From positions 1 through 64,000 of the forward strand of contig JALHNO010000002.1 of the NCBI GenBank assembly GCA_022843465.1: DNA of 64,000 nucleotides, written 5' to 3'. Positions within the stretch are counted from its first letter, which is position 1, and every line of letters starts with the position of its first letter. The notes under the pieces were generated by a model. It had not been told where the DNA came from. It saw only the letters and a program-made list of their open reading frames with translations, and made no database searches. The stretch comes from Pseudomonadota bacterium. Lineage in GTDB: Bacteria > Pseudomonadota > Gammaproteobacteria > Xanthomonadales > Ahniellaceae. Below, one piece after another: positions 45,684 to 52,009 of the stretch. The translations under genes were made by a program, and so were the position numbers.

Positions 45684-47453
45684 ATGAAAAACCCAGTGCA
45701 AGCCCCGGTGCGGCATGGCCGCTCGGCGAGTATCCTGTTGCTCGCAGCTTCATGTTTCACGGCGCTGTCGCTGCAGGCGCAGACGCTTCCAAGCGACGCC
45801 AGTCCGACCTGTACGGTTTCGCCGAGCAACTTTGCCGGCTGGTTCGCGTCCGGCAAGGTCACTGCCAATGGTGGCGTGAATCCGGCCAACAGCATCAATT
45901 TTGTTGGCAATTCGAACTGCGCCTTTTTTCTTTGGTCCGAACAGATGTTTCTTTGGGTAACGTCGCCCGCGCCGGCGACGTACGGCGGTGGCAAGTTTGT
46001 CTTCGAGTCCCCGGTGTTCTTCGATGTGTCGCCGCCGGATGCCAATGGCGATCGCACACTCAGCCAAAATACCGGAAAGGATGTCCGCAATTTCTCGGTC
46101 CGCGTTGCCCAGAAGGGCCCGAATGGTCTGCCGGTCGTCTTTGACAATAACGGCCGCATGCTCGATGTCGTCCAGCCGCCGCCGGGTCCCGCGAGCCAGT
46201 TGCTGCTGCAACTGCCGGATGGCAGCCAGATTGCGCCCGCGCAGGTCAAGGTTGATCCGGCCGGCACGGTGCAATTCACCGACAAGAACGGTCAGCCGGT
46301 GGACGCCGCCACGGCACGCAGCGCCAAGCCGTTCGCGTTGCATTCCTCAGGCCGCTCGGTTGAGATCAAGAATATTGTTCAGGGTCGCAACGGGCATGTG
46401 CTGTTCCTCAACGCCCAGGGCCAGGTGGTCGATGTCGAGCAGGGCCAGGCCGGTGGCAACGGCGTGCTGCTGTCGCAGGGGAACTCGCTGGTGTACTACT
46501 CGACCCAGGTCAACGACGTTTTCGCGTATTTCATGACCGGGGCGAAGGACAACAAGCTCTCGCCGGCACCGACCACGTTTCCGACCACACAGGCAGCGCT
46601 GAACCAGATCACGGCGTTCGCGCAAGGGGCCCCCGCGCCATATACCAAACAGAGCTTTCCGGATGCCAATGCACTTGCCATCGAGCTGAAGTCGGCCTGG
46701 GTGGAAGCGTCCACCCTTCCCAACAATGCCGCCGGCTACATCACGCTGACCGCGACCATTCCGACCTATACCAAGACCAGCACAGCGACCTGGACTTCGA
46801 GTGGCTCAAGGCAGGCACTGCTGGCCATGGTGGGCATGCATGTGGTGGGCAGCGCGGCCGGTCATCCGGAGATGATCTGGGCCTCGTTCGAGCGCTTCGG
46901 CAACTCGCCCAATGCCACCTACAGCTACAACTCGACCTCGGGTCCGAAGACGGTGGCGCAGAACACCTCGGGTGCATGGCTGTTCAGCAAGACAAATTCC
47001 GCTGGGCCGTTCAATATCGAGTACATGAACTGGTCCGCAGCCACCACCGGGGTCGCCGCCACCATTCAGGCAGCGGCCGCCGGCTCGCCGCCGCCGCCGC
47101 CCGGCACCATCAGCGCGAGCGATACCCTGCGCGAAAATCCCTTCGGTACACCGGGTTCCGGCTCTGGTTCCAGCATCGCGTTGAATACCGATGTGATCTC
47201 GATCAACAACAGCGTGATCAGCCAGTTGCTGTCGGGCGATCTGCGCAAGAGCTACTACATGATCGGTTCGACCTGGACCAATGGCGGCAATCCGGCCGAT
47301 CCCGGTGTCCCGCAGCTCGGCACCAATCTGCTCGCCAATACCACGATGGAGACCTACCATCAGGCCGACAACTGCTTCAGCTGCCACCAGCAGTCGGGTA
47401 GCATGCTGAGCGGACTGAGCCACATCTACAGCGCGCTTGAGCCCCTGTTCTGA
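45684..47453 (+). CDS. exported protein with a C-terminal heme c motif
   Basis: A 589-aa protein with a signal peptide (SILLLAASCFTALSLQAQ). A single CxxCH heme-attachment motif (NCFSCHQQSG) is about 25 residues from the C-terminus. The body includes a segment with WSEQMFLWVTSPAPATYGGG, two short beta-rich repeats (LPDGSQIAPAQVKVDPAG), and a Pro/Gly-rich linker near residue 472. I do not recognise a named family for the main domain. Export and heme attachment suggest a periplasmic redox or sensing role. Start is set by GGGAG upstream of MKNPVQ. Confidence 0.75.
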   Translation: MKNPVQAPVRHGRSASILLLAASCFTALSLQAQTLPSDASPTCTVSPSNFAGWFASGKVTANGGVNPANSINFVGNSNCAFFLWSEQMFLWVTSPAPATYGGGKFVFESPVFFDVSPPDANGDRTLSQNTGKDVRNFSVRVAQKGPNGLPVVFDNNGRMLDVVQPPPGPASQLLLQLPDGSQIAPAQVKVDPAGTVQFTDKNGQPVDAATARSAKPFALHSSGRSVEIKNIVQGRNGHVLFLNAQGQVVDVEQGQAGGNGVLLSQGNSLVYYSTQVNDVFAYFMTGAKDNKLSPAPTTFPTTQAALNQITAFAQGAPAPYTKQSFPDANALAIELKSAWVEASTLPNNAAGYITLTATIPTYTKTSTATWTSSGSRQALLAMVGMHVVGSAAGHPEMIWASFERFGNSPNATYSYNSTSGPKTVAQNTSGAWLFSKTNSAGPFNIEYMNWSAATTGVAATIQAAAAGSPPPPPGTISASDTLRENPFGTPGSGSGSSIALNTDVISINNSVISQLLSGDLRKSYYMIGSTWTNGGNPADPGVPQLGTNLLANTTMETYHQADNCFSCHQQSGSMLSGLSHIYSALEPLF

Positions 47454-47527
47454 GCAACGCAATCAGCCGGACTGTTGACGAGGAACCTGACCGGGCCGAC
47501 CGCATTGCGGTCGGCCCGGTTGCCCGC

Positions 47528-48403
47528 ATGCAAGACTTCGATAGACCAGGTGAGAACGAATCGCTGACCGCGCTGTTGACGCTTTCCGATCCTGCTGTCC
47601 TGAGTTCGGAACAGGATGCCCAGTCGATCCTGTTTCACTACCCGGCGGCCAAGCTGGGTCTGCGTTCGGGCATTCGATTCTGTGCCGGGAAGCTGGTCGA
47701 AGCGGTTCGCAATCTGCATCGCGATGGTCTGTCGAGTCAGCCCTGGGTGGTGGCCAGCCCACCTCGTTTTGTGTTGCCGGGCGCGGCCAATCTGATGGCC
47801 AGGGAGTTGACGCAGTTGCTTGGCACGGCTTGGGATCTCGCGCCGACGCTGGCCGAACTGTGGCTGGCCACGGCGGCTGAGCACATCGAAGTGGAAGATT
47901 CACCGGGTCTCTACGCGCAGGCGGCGTTTGCAGCCCGCATCAAGGAGCGGTCGCGACTGCACCAGCGACTCAAGCCCCTGGCGGTGGCGCAATTTCAGGG
48001 TCGCCCGGTACTTTTCGTCAATGACATCCATGTCACCGGCGCGCAGCAGCATTTCATGCGACAGGCACTGCAAGCCGCGGGTGTGGCGCACATCCACTGG
48101 TTGTATCTGGTGATTGTTCCGCCCGAAATCGGCCGCGACCATCCGCAGATCGAGTACGCCCTGAACTACTCGCGCCATGGCTCATTCGACGATTTCGCAG
48201 AGCTGCTGAGACATGCCGATATCGAATTCACCGCGCGCTGCATCCATCGACTGTTCGACCACGCGGAATCCGAACTCCATGCGTTCCTGGATTCTCTGCC
48301 GAGCGAGCGCCGGCAGGAGCTGATCGGGCTGGCCGCGCAGGAAGCGCAGTGCGAGGGAAGGTCGGCGGAATACTGGGCAAAGCTGCAGCGGCTCTCCGAA
48401 TGA
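47528..48403 (+). CDS. phosphoribosyltransferase-fold protein
   Basis: A 291-aa soluble protein. The motif GRPVLFVNDIHVTGAQQHF (about residues 158-176) matches the PRPP-binding loop of type I phosphoribosyltransferases (hydrophobic strand, D/E-D/I, then TG). An upstream strand WVVASPPRFVLPGAANLMA could form the companion loop. The C-terminal 80 residues are helical and charged. The substrate cannot be named; related PRTase-like proteins occur in stress-associated clusters. It lies between the heme-motif gene and a repeat cluster, with no operon partner. Confidence 0.65.
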   Translation: MQDFDRPGENESLTALLTLSDPAVLSSEQDAQSILFHYPAAKLGLRSGIRFCAGKLVEAVRNLHRDGLSSQPWVVASPPRFVLPGAANLMARELTQLLGTAWDLAPTLAELWLATAAEHIEVEDSPGLYAQAAFAARIKERSRLHQRLKPLAVAQFQGRPVLFVNDIHVTGAQQHFMRQALQAAGVAHIHWLYLVIVPPEIGRDHPQIEYALNYSRHGSFDDFAELLRHADIEFTARCIHRLFDHAESELHAFLDSLPSERRQELIGLAAQEAQCEGRSAEYWAKLQRLSE

Positions 48404-48420
48404 AGCAACCGGCTGAGCGT

Positions 48421-48485
48421 GATCCCGGGCTTGACCTTGATCCTGATCGCGATCCCGATCCCGATCTTGATCTTGATCTTGAAGA
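48421..48485. repeat. degenerate TTGATC-type hexamer tract
   Basis: A run of imperfect hexamers (TTGATC, CTGATC, CGATCC, TTGATC) begins 18 bp after the PRTase-fold gene and ends at a family palindrome (AGCGGGGCTTTCCCC, 48484-48499). The same hexamer-plus-palindrome arrangement recurs near 48.9, 58.6 and 61.5 kb. Confidence 0.75.
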
Positions 48486-48594
48486 GCGGGGCTTTCCCCA
48501 TAGGCGTTAGCCTAATTTTCCTGGCAAATGATTGCCCTGTCCAACGCGCAGCTGTCTATCATCTGGCATTGGTTTGCCCTCGCCCCGAAGGGGC

Positions 48595-48834
48595 ACATCA
48601 ATTCAGCCCAGGGCAACGCCCTGGGAAGGCGGGCAGATCATCCCGAAGCCCTGAAAGGGCGATTCAGTTCCCTGCAACCAAGGTACACCGTTCTTCTTGC
48701 TGAATACCAGATGCACATATAAACGCGCCAGCGATTGAGGCATCGATTTGACTCGCCCTTTCAGGGCTTTTCGGGTGACGCGCGACCATACCCAGGGCGT
48801 TGCCCTGGGCTGAATTGATGTGCCCCTTCGGGGC
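48595..48834. mobile_element. 240-bp insertion with perfect 44-bp inverted repeats
   Basis: Relative to the empty copy near 39.74 kb, 240 bp have been added after the palindrome GCCCCGAAGGGGC. The inverted repeats 48582-48625 and 48791-48834 are exact reverse complements over 44 bp. A second inverted pair (48646-48662 and 48753-48769, built on GCCCTGAAAGGGC) is nested inside, around a transposase stub. This is the arrangement expected of a REP/RAYT-derived or IS200-like non-autonomous element. Confidence 0.85.
48669..48743 (-). pseudogene. N-terminal remnant of an IS200/IS605-type (Y1) transposase
   Basis: The minus strand encodes MPQSLARLYVHLVFSKKNG followed by VPWLQG, which closely resembles the first 25 residues of Y1-family (HUH) transposases. 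The similarity stops there and the sequence runs into the nested inverted repeat. The HUH pair and catalytic Tyr, which lie further on in full-length proteins, are absent. It cannot be active. Confidence 0.75.
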
Positions 48835-48930
48835 GTAAGTCCTGGTGTGCCGTGCCAAAATTCAGGAACCAGCCAAATAGGTTGACGCCTATGGGCCTTG
48901 CCCCGCTGCGGTTGATCTTGACCTTGATCC

Positions 48931-48998
48931 TGATGTTGATGTTGATGTTGATGTTGATGTTGATGTTGATGTTGATGTTGATGTTGATGTTGATGTTG
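48931..48998. repeat. tandem hexamer repeat (TGATGT)11
   Basis: Eleven perfect copies of TGATGT run from 48931 to 48996, preceded by degenerate hexamers (TTGATC TTGACC TTGATCC). The tract is bordered by family palindromes at about 48896 (CCTTGCCCCGCTGCGG) and 49021 (GCAGCGGGGCAAGCCCCG); the latter touches the stop codon of the VanX-like gene. The tract would be prone to length change by slippage. Confidence 0.95.
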
Positions 48999-49039
48999 TC
49001 CACTCGGGGACAACGTCAAGTGCAGCGGGGCAAGCCCCG

Positions 49040-49861
49040 TTACAGAATCTCCGCGATGCGCGGGGGTTCCTCGATATAGCCGTACCAGGCCGCGACCGGC
49101 GCCGAGGCGCCAAGATGACGACGCATTTGCACGTAGAGCTGGTTACCCAGATCGTAATGCCAGAAAACCCAGGGTGAGTTGACCCAGTCTTCCGATTCCA
49201 GAGCCCAATGCGCCAGCCGTCGGTGCCAGAGTCGCGGGTCGTCGGCTGCGATATTCCCGAGCGCCAGCTGCCGCTCAAAATAGTCATTGTGGGATGTTTC
49301 GGACATCTCTTCGAAATTCGAGCCCATATCGACCTGTTCGCGGGTGGCGAGCGAGCGCAGGGTGATGTCCACCGCCGCACCGGTCGAATGCGCCGGCCAG
49401 GCATCAGAGTTGTGCGGGCTGAAGCGTGCGGTGTTGCGAACGAATTGATTGGCATAGGCATGGCAGGCGTCGTCTGTCGGCATATCCAGCGACGCCCGGC
49501 CCTGCTCGAAATAGAAATCGTACAGCGCCTGCTGACATTCGACCGAACGATAACCGTCCAGCACCAGCAACTCGTAGCCATAGGGGCGCAGCCGTTCGTT
49601 CACGCGCGCCAGGCTTGTTGCCGCGCCCGCGCGCAGCCAGGTGTCGCGGCGGCTGCCGCGCAATGGCCGGTGATAGGGCGGGTTGCCGCCATCGCTGCGG
49701 GCGTGATACGAGTCGTAGGCCACATTCACGGTGTCGAGCAACACCAGTGGCTCCTGTGAGCGCGGATCGGTCGGATCATGCGGAACGCTGCCATACGCCT
49801 TCCCGTAGCGGGCCGGATCGATGATCGGAATGCGATGGGACAGTTCCTGCAGGGCGATCAT
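49040..49861 (-). CDS. VanX-like (M15) dipeptidase family protein with altered active site
   Basis: A 273-aa protein of the D-Ala-D-Ala dipeptidase type. The zinc motif is visible as AHSTGAAVDITL (H158, D165) with the third ligand H235 in WVFWHYDLGN, and VLDGYRSVECQQALYDFY is also typical. In VanX the catalytic Glu sits three residues before the last His; here that position is Val232. It may therefore be inactive, use another base, or belong to a different subgroup. No signal peptide, so cytoplasmic, as for VanX. It diverges from the hydrogenase-like operon, and its stop codon lies within a repeat. Confidence 0.8.
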   Translation of the reverse strand: MIALQELSHRIPIIDPARYGKAYGSVPHDPTDPRSQEPLVLLDTVNVAYDSYHARSDGGNPPYHRPLRGSRRDTWLRAGAATSLARVNERLRPYGYELLVLDGYRSVECQQALYDFYFEQGRASLDMPTDDACHAYANQFVRNTARFSPHNSDAWPAHSTGAAVDITLRSLATREQVDMGSNFEEMSETSHNDYFERQLALGNIAADDPRLWHRRLAHWALESEDWVNSPWVFWHYDLGNQLYVQMRRHLGASAPVAAWYGYIEEPPRIAEIL

Positions 49862-50191
49862 GGAAACGCTCCAATGGATTGACAGCGACGTCGAATTGCG
49901 AGCTGACTGTCACGAAAAAGCCGGCTCAATCTACGTCAGCCATGGCGCAAAGACAATATGCGGGCCAAAGACAAAAGTCTGCCGCGGAGCGCTTTGGCGA
50001 CGCCATTGCGCTCAGCGGAAAAATGTTACGCCGCAGAGTTTTTTTGTTCTAACATTGGGCCGGCAATCTCTGAGGCGCGGATCGGTCGGGGGCCTGCAAT
50101 GATTCTCTTTTGATACTGTGCGCGAAGCCTGCGGTGTCATTATTTCGCTTGGCGGAAAATCGCGATCCATCGAGGTCGAAGAGGGGGAGAC
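49862..50191. promoter_or_regulatory. 330-bp divergent intergenic region upstream of the hydrogenase-like operon
   Basis: This AT-richer stretch separates the VanX-like gene (minus) and the hydrogenase-like operon (plus). It contains a T7 tract after GCCGCAGAG (about 50031-50047) and TTGATA at 50110-50115, but no -10 at a normal distance, so no promoter is called. I saw no clear sigma-54 box. Both promoters should be here. Confidence 0.4.
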
Positions 50192-52006
50192 ATGAGCGCC
50201 CAATCAGTTTTGCGCCCGCAATCTGCGGTAGACCCGGATGCTGGCGCCGGCTTGCTGGCGCTGATCGCCCAGCGCAATCAGTCGCTCGACACCGGGCCTG
50301 CCGCTGGCCTGACCCGAGTGGGTGGTCGCCTGGAAATCCACTGCACGATCGATGAAGCCGTCGGTCGCGTCAGCGGTGTGGCGTCGGTAGCCACGGCGTT
50401 TCGCGGCTATGAGGCCTTGCTGGTCAAGCGCGGATTGCGCGACGCTGGTCTGGTCAGTTCCACTGCCTCGGGCATCTGCGGTGGAGTGCATGCCACGGCA
50501 TCCAGCCAGTGCCTGGAAATGGCGCTGGGACTGCGGCCGCCACCGCTCGGCATCGTGACCCGAAACCTTCTGCTCAGCTGCCAGTATCTGGACGAGAATC
50601 CGATCCAGCTGTTCGTGTTCTCCGGTCCCGACTACTCGCGGGAGACCCTGCAACGCAGCAACCCGGCCCTGTGGCAGCGTGCCGAACGCAGTGCCGCCGC
50701 GCGACAGTCGATACACGGCTACAACCGTGTTGGCGCGATCATGGCCGATCTCGACAAGGGCAGCGGCAAGCTCTACCTTGAGGCGATGACCATGGTGCGC
50801 ACCGCACGTGAGGCCTATGCCGCGATTGGCGGAAAATATCCGCATTCCGAGTCGATCGTGCCGGGCGGGGTCACCCTCAAGCCGAGCGAGGATCAGCTCG
50901 ACCAGTTCCTTGCGAAACTGCGTCCGTTCTGCGATTACGCCAAGCGCTGCGTCGCCATCTGGGACGACATCTTCGATTTTCTGTACGAGGCCAATCCCGC
51001 CTATGCCAAGGTCGGCGAGGCGCCGGCCACCATGGTGGACTTCGGTCAGTGGGACCACGACGAAGCCTATGATGCGACCTATGCACATTGCGACAACTGG
51101 GGCCTGATGCGTTGGTCCACGCCGGGCGCTATCGTTGACGGCAAACTGGTCACGACCCGATTGACCGAGCTCAATTGCGGTCTGGAGGAATTCGTCGACC
51201 GTTCCTATTACGAGCGCGGATCGGATGCGGTCCGTTTCAGCAGCGATCCGCTCGGCAATGCACTGAGCCCGCACCATCCCTGGAATCGCGATTTCTCCGC
51301 CAATGCGGACAAGCCCGGCACGCCAGAGCCCTATTCCTGGGCGTCCACGATGACCTGGCGCCAACGTGTTTTTGAGGTGGGTGCCTATGCACGCATCTAT
51401 CTTTCCGCTCTGGGTGGCTGCCTGCCCAAGAGCGCGCATTTTCATTCCACGGGGCGCAGTCTGCAGATGCATCTGCCGGCAGATCAGCTGCCGGCAATGG
51501 ATATCGAGTGGCGGCCGCCAGCCGTCTGGAACGCCTTCGAGCGCAATCGTGCGCGCGCCTATGCGGTGGCTTTCAATCTGATGGTGCTCAAGGAAAACGC
51601 CGAGCGCGCCCGCCGTCTGTTGCGCGCCGGCGCATCCACCCTGGTCGAGTCCTTCGAGATTCCGAGCAGCGGTCAGACCATGGGCGCCGGATTCTGCGGC
51701 GCAGGCCGCGGCTTTCTGGCGCACTGGGCGGTGGTCCGCGATGGCGCGTTCGCCAACTATCAGATTGCCGTGCCCTCACGCATCAATGCCGGGCCGCGGT
51801 CGCCCTGGGGCGAGTTGGGCGCGGTCGAGCGCGCGGTGATGAACACCCCGATCCTGGAAACCCGTAACGACCCAGGCGACCCGCTCAGCGGCATCGATAT
51901 CGTCCGCGCCATTCAGAGTTTCGATCCCTGCATGCCCTGCGCCGCATATCTGCACACGCAGGACGGGCAGTCGTTCGAGCGCACCATTGCGACCACGGGT
52001 CCCTGA
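50192..52006 (+). CDS. [NiFe]-hydrogenase large subunit-like protein with degenerate metal site
   Basis: A 604-aa homologue of hydrogenase large subunits, with conserved stretches FRGYEALLVKRGLRDA, GVHATASSQCLEMAL, LFVFSGPDYSRETL, IHGYNRVG and GRGFLAHWAVV. Key positions differ from active enzymes. The N-terminal RxEGH box reads RVGGR (Gly44 for the proton-relay Glu), and the first Cys of CxxC is Ser93 (S93-G-I-C96, then H100). The C-terminal DPCxxCxxH is DPCMPCAAY (C580, C583 kept; Tyr586 for the processing His), with an 18-residue tail. Arg506, equivalent to the active-site Arg of E. coli Hyd-1, is kept. It starts with a strong ribosome-binding site (AGGGGGAGAC). It heads a tight operon with hypF, hypC, SIS, hypD and hypE. 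No small-subunit gene is nearby. Confidence 0.88.
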   Translation: MSAQSVLRPQSAVDPDAGAGLLALIAQRNQSLDTGPAAGLTRVGGRLEIHCTIDEAVGRVSGVASVATAFRGYEALLVKRGLRDAGLVSSTASGICGGVHATASSQCLEMALGLRPPPLGIVTRNLLLSCQYLDENPIQLFVFSGPDYSRETLQRSNPALWQRAERSAAARQSIHGYNRVGAIMADLDKGSGKLYLEAMTMVRTAREAYAAIGGKYPHSESIVPGGVTLKPSEDQLDQFLAKLRPFCDYAKRCVAIWDDIFDFLYEANPAYAKVGEAPATMVDFGQWDHDEAYDATYAHCDNWGLMRWSTPGAIVDGKLVTTRLTELNCGLEEFVDRSYYERGSDAVRFSSDPLGNALSPHHPWNRDFSANADKPGTPEPYSWASTMTWRQRVFEVGAYARIYLSALGGCLPKSAHFHSTGRSLQMHLPADQLPAMDIEWRPPAVWNAFERNRARAYAVAFNLMVLKENAERARRLLRAGASTLVESFEIPSSGQTMGAGFCGAGRGFLAHWAVVRDGAFANYQIAVPSRINAGPRSPWGELGAVERAVMNTPILETRNDPGDPLSGIDIVRAIQSFDPCMPCAAYLHTQDGQSFERTIATTGP

Positions 52007-52009
52007 ACC

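Larger units (their letters stand above)
48496..48895. repeat. second copy of the MITE-like element, split by an insertion
   Basis: The ends CCCCATAGGCGTTAGCCT (48496-48513) and AGGTTGACGCCTATGGG (48879-48895) match the 161-bp element at 39649-39809, and the intervening flanks match it throughout. Removing the 240-bp insert at 48595-48834 leaves 160 bp. Confidence 0.88.

Noticed and set aside
48761-49003. Frame encoding an Asn-Ile repeat peptide
   Set aside because: It is only the translation of the TGATGT microsatellite and flanking palindromes, with no start signals or conservation.
50192-52006. Reading the large subunit as having a deletion in the CxxC motif
   Set aside because: Aligning on C96 and H100 gives normal spacing to the His, so a Cys-to-Ser substitution at residue 93 explains the sequence without a gap.
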